A stretch of 13,010 nt of DNA, taken from Pseudomonadota bacterium (GTDB lineage Bacteria > Pseudomonadota > Alphaproteobacteria > Rhizobiales > Hyphomicrobiaceae). The stretch lies in contig JAKAML010000009.1 in assembly GCA_021812845.1 (NCBI GenBank), positions 1 through 13,010 of the forward strand, given 5' to 3'. The notes below the pieces were generated by a model. The model was not told the DNA's origin, made no database searches, and was given only the letters and a program-made list of their open reading frames with translations. Below, one piece after another: positions 6,381-12,344 of the stretch (its first letter is position 1; each line of letters starts with the position of its first letter). The position numbers were made by a program, and so were the translations under genes.

Positions 6381-7223
6381 CTACTCGGCCGCGACCGACG
6401 TCCGCTTGGCTTCCTCGATGCGCCGGTCGGGCATCTTGAAGAGGTTCCGTGCGAGGCCGACCGCGACCAGGCCATCGATCAGCCACTTGGTCGGGTCGAA
6501 ATCGAGCCGGCGCACGCCGTGGCGATAGTCGCGCGGGAAGGCGTGGTGATAGTTGTGGTACTGCTCGCCGAGCGCGAACGGGAACCACCACACGTCGCGC
6601 GCCGAGTTGTCGCCCGAGAACGGCCGCGTCCCCCACTTGTGGCAGACCGAGTTGACGCTGTAGACGACATGAGACGTGACCACCAGCCGCAGCGCGGAGA
6701 CGAGCGCTCCGCCCCACCACGGCGCACCGGCGGCGATCGACAGACCGACCGGGATCAACAGGTTGATGAGCGTGCTGATCGTATAGTAGTTGCGCTCCTG
6801 CCACTCGATCACCGGATTGTCGTGCAGCCGCGCCGGCAGCACGATCGGCGGCACCGGCGCCAGGATGATCCACTCGAAGTGCGCCCACCAGAACCCGCGG
6901 CGGATGTTGTAGGGGTCGAGCTCGGTATCGACGTGGTGATGGTGCAGGATGTGCGTCGAGATCCACTGCCGCGCCGGCATCTGCGGGATCAGCACCGAGC
7001 ACACGGCCAGCGCATACTCGACCGGCCGGGCGAAGGTGACGGAGTTGTGCGTCCACGAGCGATGGTAGAGCGCGGTGATGCCGAACCCGCCCAGGAAGTA
7101 TCCGATGACGTGATAGGCGATCTCGGCCCCGCTCAGGCCGTAGAAGTAGAGATACGGCAGCGCGGCGAGAGCCAGCACGTGGATGAATGCCAGAAAGGCG
7201 AGCGCGGGATATTGAATCTTCAT
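6381..7223 (-). CDS. Membrane fatty-acid (acyl-CoA delta-9-type) desaturase
   Basis: The 280-aa protein is a di-iron integral-membrane desaturase that introduces a cis double bond in acyl chains. All three histidine boxes are present: HRSWTH (54-59), HILHH (91-95, within a run of histidines) and HNYHH (223-227). NSVCHKWGTRPF (191-202) is typical of stearoyl-CoA/acyl-lipid desaturases. Hydrophobic membrane segments occur at about 7-30, 37-52, 68-83, 115-130, 148-167 and 172-190. The start at 7223 puts MKIQYPALAF directly before the first helix; the ribosome site there is weak, and the frame extends 23 codons upstream. No fused cytochrome b5 or ferredoxin domain is present, so an external electron donor is needed. 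It ends 148 bp before the GMC gene, with no shared-operon signal. Confidence 0.9.
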   Translation of the reverse strand: MKIQYPALAFLAFIHVLALAALPYLYFYGLSGAEIAYHVIGYFLGGFGITALYHRSWTHNSVTFARPVEYALAVCSVLIPQMPARQWISTHILHHHHVDTELDPYNIRRGFWWAHFEWIILAPVPPIVLPARLHDNPVIEWQERNYYTISTLINLLIPVGLSIAAGAPWWGGALVSALRLVVTSHVVYSVNSVCHKWGTRPFSGDNSARDVWWFPFALGEQYHNYHHAFPRDYRHGVRRLDFDPTKWLIDGLVAVGLARNLFKMPDRRIEEAKRTSVAAE

Positions 7224-7565
7224 GGGCCGTTCAAGAACACGACGCGCCCGAAAAACGCAAGATGGCTGTCGGACTCTATCCCGAAGATTCATCTATGCGT
7301 GTTGTACGAAAGCTCGATCAATGCTGATTTCGAGCAGCGGTCTGTTGCGCTGCAACGCGCGAAAGCCGTCTCCGACCTCGTCTCGGCCCGTACCGCTTGC
7401 CTGAACACTGGCCTCTTCCCGGCCCAGCCCTCGCCGAGGTCTGGGTCTCCGCAGCGCTCGCGCCCGAGCCCGATCGCGGTCGGCCGTGCGGCTGCGGCCG
7501 CGCCGGGCCGGCGCGCCGCGATGTCGGCAGCGGCCGTCAGGCCGAGGTCGGGCGGCGAGCTCCGG
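7224..7565. other. Intergenic region without a convincing gene
   Basis: This gap of 342 bases lies between the desaturase start and the stop of the downstream triple-repeat gene. The part next to the desaturase (about 7224-7345) is clearly less GC-rich than the rest and is probably its promoter and leader. From about 7400 to 7565 the DNA is very GC-rich, with many short inverted repeats but no T-tract, so I see no defined terminator for the repeat-protein gene. Plus-strand frames across the AT-richer part are short and carry no recognisable motif. Confidence 0.5.
7292..7321 (-). promoter_or_regulatory. Weak candidate promoter of the desaturase gene
   Basis: On the minus strand TTGATC (7321-7316) and CATAGA (7297-7292) are 18 bp apart, about 70 nt upstream of the ATG, inside the AT-richer patch. 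The match to sigma-70 boxes is partial (4/6 and 3/6). Confidence 0.22.
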
Positions 7566-8792
7566 TCACTGTAGTCCCCAGACCTCGACGACGCCCTCGC
7601 CCTTGAAGGTCAGCTTCGAGCGGTAGTCGATCTCGATCCGCTGGATGAACCGGCCGCGGCCCTTGAGGTCGATAGGCTCGGTGGATTGTCCCTCGCGCAA
7701 CTCGCGGCCGATCGGCACAGCTTCCGTCTCCCCGTTGCCGTAGACGATCCGGAGCCCGTTGACCCGTACCGAGCGGCGCTTGACCGCAACGCGGATCGCC
7801 GTGAAGCGTCCGAACCGCTCGCCGACCTCGAAATGGTCGCGGTCGTTGGACAGCATCTCCGCGCGCTGGGTACCGAGCAGCACCCAGCCGCCGGCATGGC
7901 CGCGGCGGCCGTCGGCGTTTCCGAGCCACTGCTCCGCGTAGTCGCCCCACACCTCGACCAGCGCCTCGCCGCGACGGTCGGGCTTCGCCTGGTAGACGAG
8001 CTCGATGCGGTCGATGAAGCGGTCGCCGCGCTCGAGCGGCAGCGGCGCGGTGCGGAAGCCTTCCTTGAGCTCGGCGTTGACCGCGACTCGCTGGCGGTCG
8101 CCGTTGGCGTAGACGACCGTCAGCTCGCGCAGGTAGATGTCGTTCTTGAGCACGCGCAGCGCGATCTTCTGGAAGATGCCCGCCTCGCGGCCGACAGCCA
8201 CCACGTCGCGGTCGACGTTGAAGCCGACCCGCTGGGTGCCGAACAGCACCCATCCGCCGGTCGGCGCGCCGTGCTCGAAGCGACCGCCCTCGCCCCGGTC
8301 GCCCCGCCTGTCGTCGCGCCGGTCGCCCCATCGGTCGTCCCGCCCGTCGTCGCGGCCGGCATAACCGCGCTGACCGCTGCCCGCCAGCACCAGCTCGACC
8401 GGGCCGGGTCGGAACCCGGGACGCTTCAGGACGACCACCTCCTCGACGCGGCGGCGATCGCGGTCGAGCGTGATCGGGATCGGCCGCGTCGCCTCGCCGC
8501 CCTCGAGCCGTTCGGACAGCTCGTGCCCGATCCGCTCGCCGTTGGCGAACAGGATCTCGACGCCGCGCAGCCGCACCGGCCCGCGGATGACCTCGATGCG
8601 GATCGCCTCCGGACGCCCCTCGCCGCGCTCGGTGCGGAACACGACGCGGTCGTCGCGCTGCGCCGCAACCTGCCGGTCGATCGTCTCGAAGCGGTCGCGC
8701 GCGTCGTCACGGGCCGCGGCAGGCGAGGGTGCGACAAGCGGCAACGCCACGACGGCGGCGAGGAGGGCTGTGGTGACGACGCGGCTCAGCAC
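7566..8792 (-). CDS. Secreted three-repeat protein, DUF2541/YaaI-like modules, unknown function (paralogue 2)
   Basis: I choose GTG at 8792: it has a GGAG ribosome site (8801-8804) 8 nt upstream and gives a clean signal peptide (MLSRVVTTALLAAVVALPLV, cleavage after PAAA near 27). An ATG at 8855 in frame lies in a region with a palindrome and lacks these features. The 408-aa product has three related beta-rich modules: A (about 49-137, degenerate), B (180-283) and C (302-406). B and C share GWVLxGTQ near the start, then an alternating hydrophobic strand (IALRVL / IRVAVK), VVYANG or IVYGNG, an ELKEG-like turn, DRFIDRIELVYQAK / GRFIQRIEIDYRSK, and a VEVWG end. A and B are joined by an Asp/Arg/Gly-rich linker (about 144-172). 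The pattern recalls DUF2541 (E. coli YaaI), which has one copy. No enzymatic motif or cysteine is seen. It is probably periplasmic or surface-exposed, likely a structural or binding protein. Confidence 0.78.
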   Translation of the reverse strand: MLSRVVTTALLAAVVALPLVAPSPAAARDDARDRFETIDRQVAAQRDDRVVFRTERGEGRPEAIRIEVIRGPVRLRGVEILFANGERIGHELSERLEGGEATRPIPITLDRDRRRVEEVVVLKRPGFRPGPVELVLAGSGQRGYAGRDDGRDDRWGDRRDDRRGDRGEGGRFEHGAPTGGWVLFGTQRVGFNVDRDVVAVGREAGIFQKIALRVLKNDIYLRELTVVYANGDRQRVAVNAELKEGFRTAPLPLERGDRFIDRIELVYQAKPDRRGEALVEVWGDYAEQWLGNADGRRGHAGGWVLLGTQRAEMLSNDRDHFEVGERFGRFTAIRVAVKRRSVRVNGLRIVYGNGETEAVPIGRELREGQSTEPIDLKGRGRFIQRIEIDYRSKLTFKGEGVVEVWGLQ

Positions 8793-8800
8793 GGACGTTG

Positions 8801-8804
8801 CTCC
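8801..8804 (-). promoter_or_regulatory. Ribosome-binding site deciding a GTG start
   Basis: GGAG on the minus strand, 8 nt before GTG at 8792. It selects that codon over the in-frame ATG at 8855 for the second triple-repeat protein. Confidence 0.6.
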
Positions 8805-8853
8805 AGTTGATGAAGGCCTCGGCCCGACGGGGGGACCGCCGGATCCAGCGTAC

Positions 8854-8875
8854 ATTGTCGTTCGCGAACGATAAT
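8854..8875. promoter_or_regulatory. 22-bp near-perfect palindrome upstream of a triple-repeat gene
   Basis: Arms ATTGTCGTTCG and CGAACGATAAT meet at 8864/8865, and 20 of 22 positions are symmetric. The core is TTCGCGAA. It lies about 60 bp before the GTG start at 8792 and downstream of the terminator of the preceding gene, the place where a promoter and operator for the second paralogue would be expected. An operator for a dimeric regulator is inference. Confidence 0.4.
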
Positions 8876-8900
8876 CGGGCAGGTCGACGGAATGTCGACC

Positions 8901-8935
8901 GAAAAAAGACGGGGCCGCGGCAACCGCGACCCCGT
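8901..8935 (-). terminator. Intrinsic terminator of the first triple-repeat gene
   Basis: A 12-bp stem (minus strand ACGGGGTCGCGG, loop TTG, CCGCGGCCCCGT, with one G-T wobble; 8909-8935) is followed on the minus strand by CTTTTTT (8908-8902). It lies 44 bp past the stop codon at 8979. This is a textbook Rho-independent terminator, and it separates the two paralogues into distinct transcription units. Confidence 0.9.
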
Positions 8936-8978
8936 CCCTCGACGTCTCGCATCGGCCCTGGTCGCGGGCCGCCGCGGA

Positions 8979-10226
8979 TCAGTGGCGGCCCCAGACCTCG
9001 ACGATGGCGTTGCCCTTGCCCTTGGCCGAGCTGTCGATGAACCGCGAGCGGTAGCGGGCCTCGATCTTGTCGATGGCGCGCTTGCCGCCCTTGAGGTCGA
9101 TCGGGCCGTAGGTCGAGCCGGCATCGACGCGCGTGCGGACCGGGATCACGTCGTCGGCGCCGTTGGCGTAGATGATGCGCATCTCGTTCAGCGTGATGGC
9201 GCGATCACGCACCGTCACCCGGAGCTTGGTGAAGCCGCCCTCGTTCTTGCCGACCGGGATCGTATCCTTGTCGAAGCCGACGAAGCCGGCGGCCTGTGCG
9301 CCGAGCAGCACCCAGCCCTCGTTGTACTTGCGGCCCTCGCCGTCCGGCCCGAGCCAGTTTGCGGCGTACTCGCCGAACACCTCGACGCGCGCCTGGCCGC
9401 GGAACGACGGCTTGGAGCGGTACGACATCTGGATCTCTTTGATGAACCGGTCGCCCTTGAGGTTGAGCCAGTTCGTGCGCGAGTTCTTCTTGATCTCCTG
9501 GTTGACGGCGAGCGAGTCCGGATCGCCGTTCGAGTAGACCACCTTGAGATCGTTGATGAAGATGTCGTTGTCGAGCACCCGGAGGCGGATGCGGTCGAAC
9601 TTGCCGATGTCGGTACCGACGCGGATCACGTCGCGGTCGACACCGAAGCCGACGAACTGCGTGCCGAACAGCACCTCGCCGCCGGCAAGTTGCTTGCCGG
9701 GCGTTGCGGTGGTCGGCGTCTGCTCCGTCGGCTTGGCGACGATCGCCTGGCCGCCCGCGACCGGGGCCGCGCCGGCGCCGCCGCACGGCACGGGCTTGTC
9801 GAGCGGCAGGCGCTTCTTGCCCGCGGCCGCCGGCGACTGCATCCCGAGCACCTCGAGCACGGCGGTGCCGCGGCGGGGCTTCATGGTGATGTTGACGTGG
9901 TCGATGAACTTGTCGCCGGTCGCGTTGATCGGACGCGAGCGCTCGCCCTGCTTCATGTCGATCACCCGATCCTCGTTGTGGATCGAGCCGTCGCTGTAGC
10001 GGACGGACACGCGGGTGACCTCGACGGTGCCTTTCTTGGCGCGGACGCGGATGCCGTTGTAGGCGCCCTTGGCGCTACCGAGATCGATGCACTCCGTTTC
10101 CTTGGCGAAGTTGATGTCCTTCGATGCGAGGGTCAGCAGGGACTCGTTACCCTGCTGGGCCTGGGCCACCGAGAGAACGCCAGCCGCCGGGATGGCCATG
10201 GCGACCATTACCAGCCTACGGAACAT
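8979..10226 (-). CDS. Secreted three-repeat protein, DUF2541/YaaI-like modules, unknown function (paralogue 1)
   Basis: ATG at 10226 has a strong Shine-Dalgarno (AAGGGGAG, 10233-10240) 6 nt upstream and opens a signal peptide: MFRRLVMVAMAIPAAGVLSV, cleaved at AQA (21-23). The mature protein of about 392 residues has three modules. A (about 34-128) contains RVSVRYSDG, DKFIDHVNI and TAVLEVLG. B (about 183-285) contains EVLFGTQFVGFGVDRD, LKVVYSNG, DRFIKEIQMSYRSK and ARVEVFGEYAANWLG. C (about 304-413) contains GWVLLGAQ, MRIIYANG and AIVEVWG. A and B are joined by a Pro/Ala/Thr/Gly-rich linker (131-182). Cysteines sit at 46 and 148. It is clearly paralogous to the next gene downstream, but with a different linker and a better preserved first module. 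The single-copy DUF2541 resemblance is my recognition from pattern, not a search. Confidence 0.85.
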   Translation of the reverse strand: MFRRLVMVAMAIPAAGVLSVAQAQQGNESLLTLASKDINFAKETECIDLGSAKGAYNGIRVRAKKGTVEVTRVSVRYSDGSIHNEDRVIDMKQGERSRPINATGDKFIDHVNITMKPRRGTAVLEVLGMQSPAAAGKKRLPLDKPVPCGGAGAAPVAGGQAIVAKPTEQTPTTATPGKQLAGGEVLFGTQFVGFGVDRDVIRVGTDIGKFDRIRLRVLDNDIFINDLKVVYSNGDPDSLAVNQEIKKNSRTNWLNLKGDRFIKEIQMSYRSKPSFRGQARVEVFGEYAANWLGPDGEGRKYNEGWVLLGAQAAGFVGFDKDTIPVGKNEGGFTKLRVTVRDRAITLNEMRIIYANGADDVIPVRTRVDAGSTYGPIDLKGGKRAIDKIEARYRSRFIDSSAKGKGNAIVEVWGRH

Positions 10227-10548
10227 GAGAAACTCCCCTTTTGATACGCATGAAGCGCCCGGCTTCATGCACGGTCTTACTCCAACCACGGCGTAAAAAG
10301 AAGGCGGCTCGGCAGGGGGTGCATGTGCGTTCGTGCGAGGCCGTGATGCGGATCGGCAACAGTTTATTGCGGAATGAGAATTTCAGTTGATCCGCCGGCC
10401 GACGTATCCGCGCGATCCGGCTTCGTCGGGTCGCCGGCGCCTTCGGTTTGCCATGCCGTTCGCCTTGCCGGCGGAGATCCGTGGCGGCACTGTCGCCGTC
10501 GAGCCGCCGTGCGGGACACCGCGCACGGCGCACCGGAGACCCACTCGC
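10227..10548. other. Divergent intergenic region between a triple-repeat gene and the FAD oxidase gene
   Basis: This gap of 322 bases holds, from left to right, the Shine-Dalgarno and leader hairpin of the triple-repeat gene, an A-rich patch near 10294-10306, and an AT-rich stretch at about 10357-10388 that probably contains the divergent promoters. From 10390 to 10548 the frame upstream of the FAD oxidase stays open (to an ATG at 10387), but this part is Arg/Pro-rich when translated, so I treat it as leader. No confident -35/-10 pair can be named. Confidence 0.45.
10248..10270 (-). promoter_or_regulatory. Perfect 9-bp hairpin in the 5' leader of a triple-repeat gene
   Basis: GCATGAAGC and GCTTCATGC are exact reverse complements separated by 5 nt. 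The hairpin sits 7 nt upstream of the AAGGGGAG ribosome site. It could be a leader RNA structure that stabilises the message or influences initiation, or a DNA operator; the sequence alone cannot tell. Confidence 0.4.
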
Positions 10549-12066
10549 ATGACGCCGCCGACCAGCATCCGCACGCCCGTGCCGCGGCCCGAAGCGGCCG
10601 ACCTCGCCGCGGCGCTCGAGACGCTCGGCCGGCGCTTCGGCGACCGGCTCGCGGCCGGCCGGGCGATCCGCGAGCAGCACGCCAACACCTTGACGTGGCT
10701 CTCGAGCGAGCCGCCGGACGCCGTGGTCTGGCCGCTCTCGACCGCCGAGGTCGCCGAGATCGTCGCCGTCGCCGCGCGCCACCGCATTCCGCTGGTGGCG
10801 TTCGGCGCCGGCACCTCGCTCGAAGGCCACGTCAACGCCCCGCACGGCGGCATCTCCGTCGACCTGTCGCGCATGGACCGCATCGTGGCTGTCCATCCGC
10901 GCGACTTCGACTGCACGGTCGAGGCCGGTGTCACGCGCGACAGGCTCGATGCCCATCTGCGCGACACGGGCCTTCATTTCCCCGTCGATCCCGGCGCCGG
11001 CGAGGCGACGCTCGGCGGCATGGCCTCGACCCGCGCCTCCGGCACCACCGCCGTGCGCTACGGCACCATGCGCGACAACGTGAAGAGCCTGACCGCGGTG
11101 TTCGCCGACGGCCGCGTCGTCAGGACCGGAGCGCGGGCCATCAAGTCGTCGGCCGGCTACGACCTGACGCGCCTGCTGATCGGGGCCGAGGGCACGCTCG
11201 GCATCGTCACCGAGCTGACGCTCAGGCTCCATCCGCGACCCGACGCCGTGACCGCCGCCGTGGTGCCGTTCGCCACCCTCTCCGGGGCCTGCGAGACCGC
11301 GATCGAGGCAATCCAGTCGGGCCTGCCTTTGGTCCGCGTCGAGCTTCTGGACGAGGTCCAGATCGAGGCCGTGAACCGTCACGAGCGCCTCGCGCTGCCC
11401 GTGGCGCCGACGCTGTTCGTCGAGCTCTCGGGCGCCACGGACGGCACCGGCGACGACGTGGCGGCGTTCGAGGCTATCGCGCGCGGGTACGGGGCGACGG
11501 GCTTCGAATGGGCGTGCGACGCCGATCAGCGGCGCAGGCTCTGGCGCGCCCGCCACAACGCCTACTGGGCGATCCGCGCCCTAAATGCCGGCAAGGCGAT
11601 CCTCGCCACCGACGTCTGCGTGCCGATCTCGCGCCTCGCCGAATGCGTCGCCGAGACCGCCGCCGACGCCCGCCGGACCGGCCTCGTCGCCCCCATCCTC
11701 GGTCATGTCGGCGACGGCAACTTCCATGCGACCCCGGTATTCGACGCCGCCGATCCTGCCGCGGTCGCGGCCCTGAAGGGCTTTCTCGACCGCCTCGCCG
11801 CCCGCGCGCTGGTCATGGACGGCACCTGCACCGGCGAGCACGGCATCGGCCAGGGCAAGATCGCCCACCTCGCCCGCGAGCTCGGTCCCGCGGTCGACGT
11901 CATGCGCGCGATCAAGGCCGCGCTCGACCCCTTCGGCCTGCTCAACCCCGGCAAGATCTTTCCCGGCGCCTATCAGGGTTCGATCTCCGCCCGCGACCGG
12001 TCCGCGGCGGCGCCGGACGGCCCATGGCCGGACCCCGCCGTCTCCCGTCCGCCGCCTCGGTCGTGA
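10549..12066 (+). CDS. FAD-linked oxidase, D-lactate dehydrogenase (cytochrome)/GlcD type
   Basis: The 505-aa enzyme oxidises a 2-hydroxy acid, most likely D-lactate, to the keto acid and passes electrons to the respiratory chain. The FAD-binding (PCMH-type) domain spans about 56-230, with PLVAFGAGTSLEGH (81-94), the DPGAGEATLGGMAST stretch and LIGAEGTLGIVTELTLRL (210-227). The C-terminal oxidase domain holds GHVGDGNFHATP (385-396), GTCTGEHGIGQGK (425-437) and LNPGKIFP (465-472). A lone gene without GlcE/GlcF partners favours D-lactate dehydrogenase over glycolate oxidase. The start at 10549 has a GGAG about 10 nt upstream and matches the family length; the frame is open further upstream. After FPGAYQ the protein continues about 30 Pro/Ala/Arg-rich residues beyond the family's normal end, partly encoded by a 21-bp repeat found again after the stop. 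Confidence 0.87.
   Translation: MTPPTSIRTPVPRPEAADLAAALETLGRRFGDRLAAGRAIREQHANTLTWLSSEPPDAVVWPLSTAEVAEIVAVAARHRIPLVAFGAGTSLEGHVNAPHGGISVDLSRMDRIVAVHPRDFDCTVEAGVTRDRLDAHLRDTGLHFPVDPGAGEATLGGMASTRASGTTAVRYGTMRDNVKSLTAVFADGRVVRTGARAIKSSAGYDLTRLLIGAEGTLGIVTELTLRLHPRPDAVTAAVVPFATLSGACETAIEAIQSGLPLVRVELLDEVQIEAVNRHERLALPVAPTLFVELSGATDGTGDDVAAFEAIARGYGATGFEWACDADQRRRLWRARHNAYWAIRALNAGKAILATDVCVPISRLAECVAETAADARRTGLVAPILGHVGDGNFHATPVFDAADPAAVAALKGFLDRLAARALVMDGTCTGEHGIGQGKIAHLARELGPAVDVMRAIKAALDPFGLLNPGKIFPGAYQGSISARDRSAAAPDGPWPDPAVSRPPPRS
11999..12019 (+). repeat. 21-bp direct repeat, copy 1 (inside the 3' end of the FAD oxidase gene)
   Basis: The sequence starting GGTCCGCGG and ending GCCGGACG is identical to 12071-12091. 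This copy encodes part of the unusual C-terminal tail. Confidence 0.7.
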
Positions 12067-12070
12067 CCTC

Positions 12071-12091
12071 GGTCCGCGGCGGCGCCGGACG
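12071..12091 (+). repeat. 21-bp direct repeat, copy 2 (just after the FAD oxidase stop)
   Basis: Exact copy of 11999-12019, 72 bp further on. Its GGCGCCGGAC part (12081-12090) is also the exact reverse complement of GTCCGGCGCC at 12130-12139, so a 10-bp stem with a 39-nt loop can form downstream of the gene. No T-tract follows, so terminator function is uncertain. Confidence 0.65.
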
Positions 12092-12344
12092 TCCGATCCG
12101 GCGGCGTGGTTAATCCCCGCTTGAGGGCTGTCCGGCGCCCTGGAGAAACAAGAAAAACATAGCGTTTTCATTTGGATATGGATCGCGTCTGGTCGTGACG
12201 GGGCGGCTCACCGCAGCCCTGCGCCGCCTGTCCGGCAAGTTGCTCAGTATCGGGAAGGCGGCCGTTAACCCCGAGGTGCGACAACCGCCTGTGGTCGACC
12301 AGGCTCGCGCCCGGTCGAAACGTGCGTTCGTGAGTTGTCTCGCC

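Noticed and set aside
7222..7404. Short plus-strand frames in the desaturase upstream region
   Set aside because: No ribosome site, no family motif, and the residues look like translated promoter or leader DNA.
7686..8810. A 374-codon plus-strand open frame opposite the second triple-repeat gene
   Set aside because: Antisense shadow. Its residues simply mirror the minus-strand codons, and it has no motif or ribosome site.
8854..8875. The palindrome as a LexA box
   Set aside because: The alphaproteobacterial LexA site is a direct repeat (GTTC-N7-GTTC), not this continuous palindrome.
8892..10244. A 450-codon plus-strand open frame opposite the first triple-repeat gene
   Set aside because: Antisense shadow typical of GC-rich DNA. 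The minus strand has the signal peptide, repeats, ribosome site and terminator.
10216..11556. A 446-codon minus-strand open frame opposite the FAD oxidase
   Set aside because: The plus strand encodes a complete, motif-perfect FAD oxidase. The minus reading is low-complexity Arg/Gly/Ala.
12251..12270. TTAAC sequences (near 12265 and near 1005) as CtrA sites
   Set aside because: Only half-sites are present. The paired TTAA-N7-TTAA spacing expected for CtrA is missing.
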